From Mesorhizobium sp. Root157 (GTDB taxonomy: Bacteria > Pseudomonadota > Alphaproteobacteria > Rhizobiales > Rhizobiaceae): a stretch of DNA of 64,000 nt. The position numbers were made by a program, and so were the translations under genes. Numbering within the stretch: position 1 is the stretch's first letter; every line of letters begins with the position of its first letter. Below, one piece after another: positions 16,885 through 26,184 of the stretch. The notes below the pieces were generated by a model that saw only the letters and a list, made by a program, of their open reading frames with translations, was not told the origin of the DNA and made no database searches. Location of the stretch: NCBI RefSeq assembly GCF_001427385.1, contig NZ_LMGJ01000034.1, forward strand, positions 148,910 to 212,909, given 5' to 3'.

Positions 16885-18220
16885 GATTGCGATCAGCGCT
16901 TCGGGTCTCGGCAAGGCCTATCTGATCTATGACAAGCCGCAGGACCGGCTGAAGCAGATGGTCCTGCGCAATCGTCACTACTACCGGGAATACTGGGCGG
17001 TTCAGGATGTCGACCTGACAATCGCCAGGGGCGAGACCGTCGGTATCGTCGGTCGCAACGGGTCAGGAAAGTCGACATTGCTGCAAATGATTGCAGGGAC
17101 CTTGCAACCCAATTTGGGCAGCCTGTCCGTGAGCGGACGTGTCGCCCCTCTGCTCGAACTGGGTGCCGGGTTCAATCCGGAATTTACCGGCCGCGAAAAC
17201 GTGCAACTCTCCGCCGCCGTTCTAGGCTTGGATTCCCGACAGATCGAGGAGCGCTACGAGAGCATCGTGGAGTTTTCCGGGATAAGCGAATTTGTGGAAC
17301 AGCCGGTCAAAACCTACTCGTCCGGCATGTATGCCCGGCTTGCCTTTGCTGTCGCCGCCCACGTCGACGCGGATATCCTCATCGTGGACGAGACGCTTTC
17401 GGTCGGCGATGCAGCGTTTACGCAAAAATGCATGCGCTACATCAGGAAATTCAAGGAGAACGGGACCTTGCTTTTCGTCTCACATGATGCGGGCGCGGTG
17501 ACATCGTTGTGCGATCGGGCGATCTGGATGGACAAAGGCCGTGTGCGCGGGGAGGGGACGGCAAAGGATGTAAGCCTTGCCTACCAGGCCTCCCAGCACG
17601 AGGAAACTGACGGCGAGGCATTTTCAATCTCCGGGCGGCGCCGGGCCGACCGCAAGCCTGCCGAAAGAGACGTCCGTCATCAGGCTATCAAGGCCTCCGA
17701 CAAGCGCAACGTCATGGAGGTTTTCAGCTTCGATCCCAACGCCCCATCCTTTGGGGCTGGTGGCGCCAAGATCCAATCCGCGCGGTTCCTGAACAGTTCC
17801 GGCGAGGAATTGGCGGTGATCGAGGGTGGCGAGGACGTGACGCTCGAAATATCCTGTTTGGCCAGGAAAGGGTTTGTGTCACCGATCATCGGCTTCCTGA
17901 TCCGCGATCGTCTGGGCCAGAACCTGTTCGGCGACAATACCTACCTGACCTATTCGCGCACGCCGCTTTCCATTGGCAAAGGCGAAAAATTCATCGCCTC
18001 GTTCTCATTTCGCATGCCTTATCTTCCGGCGGGCGACTACGCCGTGGCGACAGCGTTGGCTCAAGGCTCCCAGATGGACCACGTCCAGCATCACTGGGTC
18101 GATGAAGCGCTGATCTTCCACTGCACGGGCAGTCATGTAACGCATGGTCTGATTGGCTTGCCGATGCACGACATTACAATCACGTCCAGCAAAGAAGTTA
18201 CCGGGGCGTTCCGAACGTGA
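16874..18220 (+). CDS. wzt: Polysaccharide ABC transporter ATPase with C-terminal carbohydrate-binding domain (Wzt family)
   Basis: 448 residues. The ATPase is at residues 1-245 with Walker A GRNGSGKSTLL, signature YSSGMYARLAFA and Walker B ILIVDETLSVGD. After a linker, residues about 270-440 form an extra beta-sandwich domain as in E. coli O9a and Raoultella O12 Wzt, which recognises the capped non-reducing end of the finished glycan before export. That predicts a chain-terminating modification, and methyltransferase genes follow at once. It reads 11 bases into wzm and ends just before the first methyltransferase. Confidence 0.92.
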   Translation: MSSEIAISASGLGKAYLIYDKPQDRLKQMVLRNRHYYREYWAVQDVDLTIARGETVGIVGRNGSGKSTLLQMIAGTLQPNLGSLSVSGRVAPLLELGAGFNPEFTGRENVQLSAAVLGLDSRQIEERYESIVEFSGISEFVEQPVKTYSSGMYARLAFAVAAHVDADILIVDETLSVGDAAFTQKCMRYIRKFKENGTLLFVSHDAGAVTSLCDRAIWMDKGRVRGEGTAKDVSLAYQASQHEETDGEAFSISGRRRADRKPAERDVRHQAIKASDKRNVMEVFSFDPNAPSFGAGGAKIQSARFLNSSGEELAVIEGGEDVTLEISCLARKGFVSPIIGFLIRDRLGQNLFGDNTYLTYSRTPLSIGKGEKFIASFSFRMPYLPAGDYAVATALAQGSQMDHVQHHWVDEALIFHCTGSHVTHGLIGLPMHDITITSSKEVTGAFRT

Positions 18221-18272
18221 GTGCTGCTTGATGGTGAATGTGAGAACCGGTCGACACGGAGATCATTGCTGA

Positions 18273-18953
18273 ATGTTATGCACGGTTTGCGGCGGCACCG
18301 AATTCACGGCGCAACCGGTCTTGTGGCCGGAACTGATCGATCAATGGCAACTGTCACCGGCCGAAGTGGCCTATGTAGACTGCCAGCAAGGCGAATGTTG
18401 CTCGAGCTGCGGTGCAAACCTCCGGTCAATTGCACTGGCCAATGCACTGCGCGCAGTCGTCGGGACACCGCAGGTGTTGCGGGATTTCGTCGGCTCTGCC
18501 GAAGCGGGGCCCATACATATTCTGGAGTTGAACGAAGCCGGTACGCTCAATCCGGTTCTTTCCAGAATGCCATGCCATGTTTTCGGCGCCTACCCACAGG
18601 TCGATATGCACGCATTGCCGTGGCCGGATGAGACGTTCGACATAGTTGTTCACTCCGACACGCTGGAACATGTCCCCGATCCTGTCCACGCGCTCGTTGA
18701 ATGCCGTCGCGTTCTCAAACCGACAGGGACGCTTTGCCTGACAGTTCCGATCATCGTCGGGCGAATGACCCGGGGGAGGGCTGGCCTGTCGAAAAGCTAT
18801 CATGGCAATCCCCAGCAAAACGGCGATGACTATGTGGTCCATACCGAATTCGGTGCCGATGCCTGGTGCTTGATTTTCGAGGCAGGCTATTCCGATGTGA
18901 CGATTTTTCCGGTAGCCTATCCGGCAGCGTTGGCGATTGCGGCGCGCAGGTAG
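18273..18953 (+). CDS. Class I SAM-dependent methyltransferase with N-terminal Cys cluster
   Basis: 226 residues. The N-terminus holds CTVCGG and CCSSCG pairs (residues 3-6 and 43-46), a probable zinc site. The core is a Rossmann methyltransferase: the acidic motif at HILELNEAG, then [20 protein letters not shown] and [15 protein letters not shown] as post-I and III motifs. The first motif is unusually poor in Gly ([14 protein letters not shown]), so SAM binding may be modified. Set between wzt and another methyltransferase, it probably methylates a sugar or the chain end. Acceptor unknown. Confidence 0.8.
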   Translation: MLCTVCGGTEFTAQPVLWPELIDQWQLSPAEVAYVDCQQGECCSSCGANLRSIALANALRAVVGTPQVLRDFVGSAEAGPIHILELNEAGTLNPVLSRMPCHVFGAYPQVDMHALPWPDETFDIVVHSDTLEHVPDPVHALVECRRVLKPTGTLCLTVPIIVGRMTRGRAGLSKSYHGNPQQNGDDYVVHTEFGADAWCLIFEAGYSDVTIFPVAYPAALAIAARR

Positions 18954-19106
18954 TGGCAACGGGATACGTCCGGTGACCCAAGGCCGCGAATGCCGTCTCA
19001 GGCACAAAACGACGGGAAGTACAAAGGCGATGACGGCTCGAAATGGGGCTGAGAGTCGTCTGGTGTCGCGCTTCTACTAGAAAGCGCTACTCTCTTGGAA
19101 TTGACA

Positions 19107-20318
19107 ATGCCCATGAATACAATTCAGAAACCAGCCCAGAAACCTGCGCTGACCTATACCGGCGAGCGATATCATCCCGAACTTCTGGATGAGATCCGTC
19201 AGGAGCATATTCATCGTTATCTCTGGGCGCTGGGCCTTGTCGGCGGGCTTGACGTGCTCGACCTTGCATGCGGAGAGGGCTTTGGTTCGGCCATGCTTGC
19301 CGGAGTTGCGCGTCGGGTGGTCGGTATCGATGTTTCGGACGCTGCCATCAGACATGCGGGAGCCAGGTATCAGGCGCAGAACCTTTCCTTCATCTGTGCG
19401 GACGCAGTCGATCTGCCGCTGGCGGACCGGTCCGTGGACGTGGTCGTATCCTTCGAGACCGTCGAACATCTCGCTGACCAAGCCGGGATGATGAGCGAAA
19501 TCCGGCGCGTCCTGAGACCCGAAGGATTTCTGATCATGTCCTCTCCCAATACCGCAGTCTATTCGCAGCGACAGGGTCACAACAACGAATTTCATGTCCA
19601 TGAATTGACTGGCAAGGATTTCGAGAACCTGCTGGAAACGCAATTCCCGGTTCGTCGCCTCTACGGCCAGCGTTTGTCCGTGGCGTCCTCAATCCTTTCC
19701 TGTCACGACGATACCGGCGGGGTGGCCAGCGTTTTCCGTGATGGAGACAGCGTTGAGCAGAGTTCGCGTGCTATCCCGGACACGATGTACTATCTCGCCG
19801 TGGCTGCCGCGCATGAGAACTGCCTTCCCACCCTGGAAGGTTCTTTTCTGGTAAGCGCGAGTTACGACGTCTACTGGAAAATCCGCGATGAGGCGATGTC
19901 ACTGCGGGCGGAAATAGGCCGGCAAAGCGAGGAAGCAAAGCGCCTAAGTGCCGAGAAGGATCGGCTTGCCACGGAAACAGAACTTCTCACTGCCGAGAAG
20001 GACCGGTTGGCCGAGGAAGCGAACCATCTCAGGGCCGCACGAGACGCACTTGCCGCAGACATCCCGGCTCTGGAAGACATGTTGAGGCTTGCCGGCGAGT
20101 ATCTGGCAAATGGCGCCGGCGAAGAGCGCGAACCATCGCCGCTCTTTGATTCGGATTATTACCTTGCCAGCAATCCGGACGTCGCCGAAAGCGGCATGGA
20201 CCCACTGGTGCACTATCTGCTTTTCGGCCGCAAGGAAGGCCGCTTGCCGACGCGGCCTGCGTGTGTGGAAACAAATCAAGGCCAAACCCGGAAAATGCAC
20301 GAGAATTCCGGAAAATAG
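19107..20318 (+). CDS. Methyltransferase-coiled coil-NPDV domain protein, candidate chain terminator
   Basis: 403 residues from the ATG at 19107 (a second ATG follows at 19113). Residues 15-225 are a class I methyltransferase (VLDLACGEGFGSAML, motif I; VVVSFETVEHLADQAG; RRVLRPEGFLIMSSPN). Residues about 255-335 form a regular heptad coiled coil (SAEKDRLATETELLTAEKDR and neighbours). The end (residues 345-385) is a short module with DSDYYLASNPDVAES and PLVHYLLFGRKEGR, which I have seen attached to sugar-modifying proteins in alphaproteobacteria. In E. coli O9a, WbdD combines a capping methyltransferase with a coiled coil that measures chain length; this gene has the methyltransferase and coil but no kinase domain. 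A ruler function is an inference. Confidence 0.82.
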   Translation: MPMNTIQKPAQKPALTYTGERYHPELLDEIRQEHIHRYLWALGLVGGLDVLDLACGEGFGSAMLAGVARRVVGIDVSDAAIRHAGARYQAQNLSFICADAVDLPLADRSVDVVVSFETVEHLADQAGMMSEIRRVLRPEGFLIMSSPNTAVYSQRQGHNNEFHVHELTGKDFENLLETQFPVRRLYGQRLSVASSILSCHDDTGGVASVFRDGDSVEQSSRAIPDTMYYLAVAAAHENCLPTLEGSFLVSASYDVYWKIRDEAMSLRAEIGRQSEEAKRLSAEKDRLATETELLTAEKDRLAEEANHLRAARDALAADIPALEDMLRLAGEYLANGAGEEREPSPLFDSDYYLASNPDVAESGMDPLVHYLLFGRKEGRLPTRPACVETNQGQTRKMHENSGK

Positions 20319-20387
20319 CACCTTTTTGTCCACCGGTGCCTCGCAGGCCCCATCCTGTTGCCCATACGGTCTAGCAGGAGTGCCGCC

Positions 20388-21548
20388 TTGGAACGTTCGT
20401 CCAATCTCGATCTTCCCTTCATTATGCCCTCGCAGGCGCAAAAGCATGTCACGCACAACGGGGCCCTGAGCATCCTCGACGCTCTCGTGCATTGCGCAGT
20501 GGAGAGCCGGGCGCTTGGCGAGCCGCCGGTCGCCGCTGAAGAAGGCCAGCGCTATCTTGCCGCCGCGGCTGCTTCCGGAGCGTGGGCGGGCAAGGCCGGT
20601 CAGATCGCCGCCTGGCAGGATGGTGGATGGTGCTTTTATCCGCCGCAGGCCGGAATGCTGATATTCGTCAAGGAGGAAAGCCTGCTCCTGCTTCATGACG
20701 GAGCCGCCTTCGGCCCCCCGCTCGCTCGCACCGAATGGCTGGGCGTCAACACGGATGCCGATGAACAGAACAGGCTGGCGGTTGCAGGCCCTTCGACGCT
20801 CCTGACCCATGATGGCACTGATCACAGGGTTGCCGTCAACAAGGCCGCTATGGTTGATACGGCAAGTCTCATCTTCCAGGAGAATTATTCCGGCCGAGCC
20901 GAGATCGGACTTGCCGGCAACGACCGCCTGTCGGTCAAGGTGAGTCCCGATGGCGAGAGCTGGACAGAGGCGCTGACCATCAACCCGACGACCGGCAATA
21001 TTGGCCTCCAGGGTGAGCCGGACGGCGTGACGCGGCTAAGAGTCTCGGGGGGCATCGCCCGCTTCGGCACGCATCTGGTTTCGGCCGAAGAGACGACCGG
21101 CGGACCGGCCATGGAAATCGGTTTTTTCGGCAGCGGCGACCGGCCGGCCTATTTTGATTTCCATGCCGACGACGAATGGACGGACTATGCTTCGCGTTTC
21201 ATCCGTTGGGGCGGCAAAAACGGTGCGTTCACCGTCTACAATCGGGGCCTTGGAGGCATCGATTTTTATAATACGGAAGCAGGCCAGATCCGGTTTTCCA
21301 CATCGAGCCAATTGCGCATGACAGTCGATGTGCAAGGCAATGTCGGGATAGGCACTGCCGCACCCACGACCGCGCTGCATGTCGCGGGCCCTGTTCGCAC
21401 AGGCAGTTTTGCCAAGGCCAACCTGCCGGCGGCCGGTACGGTCGGTGCGGGTGCGCTCGCTTGGGCGACTGATGTGGCTGGCGGCGGCGCGCTGGTGTTC
21501 TGCAACGGAACGGCTTGGCGGAAAGTGACTGACGGCGGCGCGGTGTGA
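20388..21548 (+). CDS. DUF2793 phage-tail-like protein
   Basis: 386 residues from TTG 20388, supported by AGGAG seven bases upstream. Residues 5-125 are a DUF2793 domain (LPFIMPSQAQKHVTHNGALS, then WAGKAGQIAAWQDGGWCFYP), otherwise found in prophage and gene-transfer-agent tail regions. The rest is beta-rich with VGIGTAAPTTALHVAG near the C-terminus, a phrase typical of tail fibres and surface adhesins, and a final GTAWRKVTDGGAV. There is no signal peptide. It lies 69 bases after the coiled-coil methyltransferase, in the same direction. No other phage gene is near. Confidence 0.75.
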   Translation: MERSSNLDLPFIMPSQAQKHVTHNGALSILDALVHCAVESRALGEPPVAAEEGQRYLAAAAASGAWAGKAGQIAAWQDGGWCFYPPQAGMLIFVKEESLLLLHDGAAFGPPLARTEWLGVNTDADEQNRLAVAGPSTLLTHDGTDHRVAVNKAAMVDTASLIFQENYSGRAEIGLAGNDRLSVKVSPDGESWTEALTINPTTGNIGLQGEPDGVTRLRVSGGIARFGTHLVSAEETTGGPAMEIGFFGSGDRPAYFDFHADDEWTDYASRFIRWGGKNGAFTVYNRGLGGIDFYNTEAGQIRFSTSSQLRMTVDVQGNVGIGTAAPTTALHVAGPVRTGSFAKANLPAAGTVGAGALAWATDVAGGGALVFCNGTAWRKVTDGGAV

Positions 21549-21581
21549 GGAATAGAGACTCCGCAAACGTGGTTGCCCGGT

Positions 21582-22325
21582 CTATTTCTCAGCGACAATT
21601 ATATCCTGACCAGAGATCCCCTGCGTGCCGCCCCAGAAACCAAGCCGGATAGGCTCGATGATCTTCAGGCCAGCTATGAGATACGCCGATCGCACATACT
21701 GCTCATAATACCCCACAACATTCTCAGGGTGTTCCAAGCTTGCGACACGGTAGACGCGGTCCTTCCCGCCTTTGTCGATCATGAAGGCGGCACGCTCCAT
21801 ATTTCCGACGCGTTCGTCCGTTAGGAGGAACCACGTTATGAGGCAGCGGCCGCCGGGCTTCAGAACCCGGCTGATTTCTTGAAAATAATTTTCAACTGCC
21901 TCGGGAAGCATGTGCGTAAAAACCGATGCCAGAAAAACGAGATCGAATGTATAACTTTGATAAGGGAATTGCAGTGACTCTGCGGAAATTTCCCCATCTC
22001 TATTGTAAACGTTATTGCAGATATCGATGTGACGAAAATGAAAGTTCGGATACCTATGGCTGATGTTATTTCTGCACCAGCTGACTTGCTCTTCGATTAC
22101 ATCAAATCCGTGATATTCGCCGCTGGAAAGACATGCGGTAAGGCTACGGGCCATGCGCCCGACTCCGCAACCGACGTCAAGCACTTTCGAATCGTGATCA
22201 AGGCCGCCAAGTTCACGGAAGTATCCAAGGAATTCATATGACTGCGCGACAAACTGAAGTGGGTCGCCATGACCATCGCTCGTTCCCCGGAGATGGCTTG
22301 GCGGCAGCGGTAGGACAAATGTCAT
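21582..22325 (-). CDS. Class I SAM-dependent methyltransferase
   Basis: 247 residues. Motif I is LDVGCGVGRMARSL and the later SRVLKPGGRCLITWFLL is canonical; between them FDLVFLASVFTHMLPEAVEN fits the type 11 family. Residues 5-20 (LPLPPSHLRGTSDG) resemble the lead-in of sugar O-methyltransferases from rhizobial surface-polysaccharide loci. Base composition is clearly lower than flanking genes and it points against them, both signs of separate acquisition. Just upstream another frame stays open with a plausible continuation, so the N-terminus could be shortened by a frameshift. Confidence 0.8.
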   Translation of the reverse strand: MTFVLPLPPSHLRGTSDGHGDPLQFVAQSYEFLGYFRELGGLDHDSKVLDVGCGVGRMARSLTACLSSGEYHGFDVIEEQVSWCRNNISHRYPNFHFRHIDICNNVYNRDGEISAESLQFPYQSYTFDLVFLASVFTHMLPEAVENYFQEISRVLKPGGRCLITWFLLTDERVGNMERAAFMIDKGGKDRVYRVASLEHPENVVGYYEQYVRSAYLIAGLKIIEPIRLGFWGGTQGISGQDIIVAEK

Positions 22326-22417
22326 TCTGAGCGCTCTTCAGTTCGAAAGCCCGTTCCCTGATCATCGCCACATCCATATCATGGTAGTCGAGTGTTGCCG
22401 GATATCGCGGTACTCGA
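22326..22417. promoter_or_regulatory. Divergent promoter region
   Basis: 92 bases between the divergent methyltransferase and long glycosyltransferase genes, presumably holding both promoters. No box is distinct enough to name. Confidence 0.35.
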
Positions 22418-25207
22418 ATGCTAGCGGTTACCGTCGCCGCTGCAAAGTGTGGCCGGGAGAACAAGTGGGGATTTGTCCGAATTTGGCGAGGTAGTTGGAA
22501 ATTGACCTTAAAAGTTGCCCCCATTGAACTTCTCTGCCGTCTCGATATTCCAGATGAACGCACATTTCACGTCGGCAAGGGCATAGCGCTCAGTCTGAGC
22601 GGTTGGGCCTTTTGCCCGGGCAAGATCATAAAGCGTCTCTATGTGCTGGATGGCAACCGGCGGCATAAAGTCCATAACCACTCGTGGCCGCGCCCCGACG
22701 TACTGGATTACATGTACCCGGCCAACGATCCTGACGGGGCAAGTCTGTTTTCCGGATACAATCTCATATTGCCGATCGAGGAGATCTTCGCGAACGAAAA
22801 TCGCGAGATCATCCTCTGCGCCGAATTAAAATCAGGGGAAAGGGTTGAGAAAAGTCTTGCAGTGCTGGAGCTTCGGCCTGGTTACAATCGGCGGCCCCAG
22901 AAGGTCGAATGGCCAGCAACTGGTCCCAAAGTGGCCATTTGCATGGCGACTTATAATCCGGCGCGCGATCTTCTGCAGCAGCAAATCACGTCCATCTCGG
23001 CACAGGACCATGAGAATTGGGTCTGTATCATCACCGATGATAGCACCAATCCAATTTCCCGCCATGACATTCTCGATCTCGTCGAGCATGATAGCCGCTT
23101 CATCTATTTGAAGAACGAGGAGCGGAAGGGGTTCTATGGCAACTTCGAGGAGTGCCTTTCGCGAGTTCCCGACGACGCCGATTTCGTTGCCCTGGCTGAT
23201 CAGGATGATTGCTGGGACACGGACAAGCTCTCCACCCTTATTTCCAGCCTCAAGGAAGGACACAAACTCGTTTTCAGCGACTGCCGGATCGTCTCCGACG
23301 GCGAGATCGTTTCACCAACTTATTGGAGCACTCGCGAAAACCATTACCGCGACTTCGAATCGACCTTTATTGCCAATGTCGTTACGGGGGCTGCAAGCCT
23401 GTTCCGCGCTGACATTTTGAAGTTTGTGCTTCCCTTCCCGCAAAGGCTTCTTGACGTGTATCACGATCAATGGATCGGGCTGGTCGCCGATCTGGAGGGT
23501 GGAATTTCGTACGTCGATCGGCCTTTGTACAGTTACAATCAGCACGACAACAACGTGATTGGCCAAACGAGCGCGCAGCGCTTTAGCGGCATTGGTGCGT
23601 CTATCAAGGAATTGCTGAAAAGTTCTAGAAGTAAGGCACACCTCCTTAAATCCGGGCGAATACTCATTCATCGTGCTTCGGCTGCCTTTCCTGGCGTGCT
23701 GGAGAAGGCGACCTTCGGGGAAACGCTCAAATTGCGCGTCGATAAGATTCCCTCGAACAAGAAGAAGATTCTTGACCGTTACCTGAGCAGCACGAAAGGC
23801 TCACCGCCCGCCTTGCTGATGAAGCTGTCCGCCGTAATGAAAGGCAGAAAGTCGACGCTCAATATGGAGGGTAATCTTCTGAATGTAGTGTTGAGTATCC
23901 AGGCACGTAATACGCTCTATAGGGTTCTGCAGAGACGCTTTATCAATCGAAAGGCGATTGCGGCCTCTGCCGCCTCCGGCTTGGCAACGCTGGTTGCAGC
24001 TACGCCCGGTTTTGAAGATATTCCGGGCACGGGGATATTTCACAATATCAAGCCACTCAGGCTGCGGGTCTCGAAAAGAGAGCCAAAGAGGGTCAATGTT
24101 CTTCTGGCCACGATCGATTTCAAATATATCTTCGGCGGCTATATCGGCATGTTCAATCTGGCGCTTCGTCTGCGCCGCGAGGGGTTTCTCGTCCGGATCG
24201 TTACGCTGGAGTATACCGAACTGGACATCGCCCTCGCGCGCCAGCGTATAAAGGGTTATCCCGGCGTCGAGAACTTGTTCGATGAGGTCGAAGTCAAGCA
24301 TCGCTATGACCGTGACGAGGAATTGCTGGTCAGCCCGGACGACCGCTTCATTGCCACGAATTGCTGGGGAGCGCATGTCGCGCATCGCGCCAGCCGCGAA
24401 CTGGGGCAGGACCGCTTCATGTTCATGGTCCAGGAATATGAACCCTATTTCCTGCCGATGAACACCATTGCGGCGCTGTTCCAGCAATCCTACACCTTCC
24501 CGCAGTTCCAGCTTTTCTCAACGCCGCTGCTGCGCGATTTCTTCAAGCTGAACAAGATTGGCGCCTTTTCGCGCTCCGGCGCGGCGAATAACCATGCCGT
24601 GTTCAAGAATGCCATCCAGAGGTTCACACCGTCGCGCGACGATATTGCGGGTGAGCGCGAGCGGCGCATTCTGTTCTACGCGCGCCCCGAACCGCATGCG
24701 GCGCGCAACCTCTTCGAGCTTGGCATGATGGCGCTTGCCGAACTGGCCCGTTCGCCGGATTTCGACGCCCGTAAGTGGAAATTCTACGGCATGGGCTCAA
24801 TCGGAGGGGCCAGCAAGGTCCGGCTGTCGCCCGACGTGGTCATGGAGATGATGCCGAAGACCGACCTCCAGACCTATACGGACCGTATGCCGCGCCATGA
24901 TGTCGGCCTTTCGCTAATGCTCACGCCGCATCCTAGCCTTGTACCGTTGGAAATGGCTTCTGCTGGCATGTGGACGGTAACTAACACCTTCCAGAATAAG
25001 ACGGCCGAAAGCCTCGAGGCTATTTCGACCAACCTCATCGCTGTGGAGCCGACGCTGGAGGGCGTGGTCCAGGGCCTCAAGGATGCCATATCGCGCGTCG
25101 ATCATTACGACCAGCGCCTGAAGGGCTCGAAGATCGACTGGCCGACCAGCTGGGACGATGCCTTCGAACCGGTAGCCATCAAGAAAATCGTCGACTTCCT
25201 GTCGTAG
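22418..25207 (+). CDS. Two-domain glycosyltransferase (GT2 + WsaF-like GT4)
   Basis: 929 residues from the ATG at 22418. Residues about 35-155 form a beta-rich accessory domain. Residues 170-400 are a GT2 (GT-A) domain: KVAICMATYNPARDLLQQQI, the nucleotide-sugar site ADQDDCWDTDKL and an acceptor site near VYHDQWIGL. Residues about 565-925 resemble WsaF-type rhamnosyltransferases (GT-B; RVNVLLATIDFKYIFGGYIG, MFMVQEYEPYFLP, PHPSLVPLEMASAG). Two fused enzymes of this type usually build alternating linkages of a polymer. With the rml operon next door, L-rhamnose is the likely donor for at least one. Codon use is GC-richer in the C-terminal half than in the first half, suggesting a mosaic. Confidence 0.85.
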   Translation: MLAVTVAAAKCGRENKWGFVRIWRGSWKLTLKVAPIELLCRLDIPDERTFHVGKGIALSLSGWAFCPGKIIKRLYVLDGNRRHKVHNHSWPRPDVLDYMYPANDPDGASLFSGYNLILPIEEIFANENREIILCAELKSGERVEKSLAVLELRPGYNRRPQKVEWPATGPKVAICMATYNPARDLLQQQITSISAQDHENWVCIITDDSTNPISRHDILDLVEHDSRFIYLKNEERKGFYGNFEECLSRVPDDADFVALADQDDCWDTDKLSTLISSLKEGHKLVFSDCRIVSDGEIVSPTYWSTRENHYRDFESTFIANVVTGAASLFRADILKFVLPFPQRLLDVYHDQWIGLVADLEGGISYVDRPLYSYNQHDNNVIGQTSAQRFSGIGASIKELLKSSRSKAHLLKSGRILIHRASAAFPGVLEKATFGETLKLRVDKIPSNKKKILDRYLSSTKGSPPALLMKLSAVMKGRKSTLNMEGNLLNVVLSIQARNTLYRVLQRRFINRKAIAASAASGLATLVAATPGFEDIPGTGIFHNIKPLRLRVSKREPKRVNVLLATIDFKYIFGGYIGMFNLALRLRREGFLVRIVTLEYTELDIALARQRIKGYPGVENLFDEVEVKHRYDRDEELLVSPDDRFIATNCWGAHVAHRASRELGQDRFMFMVQEYEPYFLPMNTIAALFQQSYTFPQFQLFSTPLLRDFFKLNKIGAFSRSGAANNHAVFKNAIQRFTPSRDDIAGERERRILFYARPEPHAARNLFELGMMALAELARSPDFDARKWKFYGMGSIGGASKVRLSPDVVMEMMPKTDLQTYTDRMPRHDVGLSLMLTPHPSLVPLEMASAGMWTVTNTFQNKTAESLEAISTNLIAVEPTLEGVVQGLKDAISRVDHYDQRLKGSKIDWPTSWDDAFEPVAIKKIVDFLS

Positions 25208-25285
25208 TCAAAGACAGGTAGCCACCCGCTTGGGCACGGATGCGTGAGGTTTGGTTCGCCCGGCGGTTTTGAGCGCCGTTGCGTT

Positions 25286-26167
25286 TCAGCCAGTCGCCAG
25301 TTCGGCAAAGCAGCGGGCCACGCCGTTTTTCCAGTCGGGCAGGGCGTGGCCGAAAGTCGTGCGGAACTTCGTTGTATCGAGGCGGGAATTGGCGGGGCGT
25401 CGTGCCGGCGTCGGGTAGTCCGCGGTCGCGATCGGCTCGATGCGTGCGCTTGGGCCGCCATGGAGCGCCGACTGGATGAAAATCTCCTCGGCGAAGCCCG
25501 CCCAGTTCGTTTCGCCTTGCGCGACCATATGAAATATTCCGCGCCAGTCCTCGCTTTCTGGCGCGGACAGCACCTTTCGCGCGGCAGTGACAATGCCTCC
25601 GGCAATGTCTGGTGCGTAGGTCGGCGTGCCTTGCTGGTCGGCGACGACGCGCAGCACGTCTCTATCAGCGGCGAGACGCAGCATGGTTTTCAGGAAGTTG
25701 TGGCCATAGGGGCTGTAGACCCAGGCTGTGCGCAAGATGACATGCGCAGCATTGGCACTGGCCACCGCCTGCTCGCCCTCCAGTTTGGAGCGTCCGTAGA
25801 TACCGGTCGGCCCGGTCGCGTCGGTTTCGAGATAGGGTGACGCCCTGTCGCCGGCAAACACGTAGTCGGTCGAAATGTGGATGACGGGCAACCCCATGGT
25901 GGCGGCGGCCTCTGCCACATTGCGTGCCCCGTCGCGATTGACCGCAAAGGCCGCCTGCGCCTCGCTTTCGGCCTTGTCCACGGCGGTGTAGGCAGCCGGA
26001 TTGACGACGATATCGGGTCGTAGGGTCTTGATCGCATGGACGATCGAATTCGCCTCGGTAACATCGAGGTCCGGCCGGCCGAGCGCCACGATGCTCATGC
26101 CTTCATTTGAAAGAGCCGCAAGCGAACGAGCGACCTGCCCATCCTTGCCTGTCACCAATATCCGCAT
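25286..26167 (-). CDS. rfbD: dTDP-4-dehydrorhamnose reductase RmlD
   Basis: 293 residues from the ATG at 26167. An extended SDR: NAD(P) motif RILVTGKDGQVARSL, a YxxxK-type site in STDYVFAG...YGRSKLEGE, and the RmlD-specific LRTAWVYSPYGHNFLKTMLR. It makes dTDP-L-rhamnose in the last step of the pathway. It is last in the minus-strand rmlACBD run, 17 bases after rmlB. Confidence 0.95.
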   Translation of the reverse strand: MRILVTGKDGQVARSLAALSNEGMSIVALGRPDLDVTEANSIVHAIKTLRPDIVVNPAAYTAVDKAESEAQAAFAVNRDGARNVAEAAATMGLPVIHISTDYVFAGDRASPYLETDATGPTGIYGRSKLEGEQAVASANAAHVILRTAWVYSPYGHNFLKTMLRLAADRDVLRVVADQQGTPTYAPDIAGGIVTAARKVLSAPESEDWRGIFHMVAQGETNWAGFAEEIFIQSALHGGPSARIEPIATADYPTPARRPANSRLDTTKFRTTFGHALPDWKNGVARCFAELATG

Positions 26168-26184
26168 CGTGCTGTTCCGATCCG

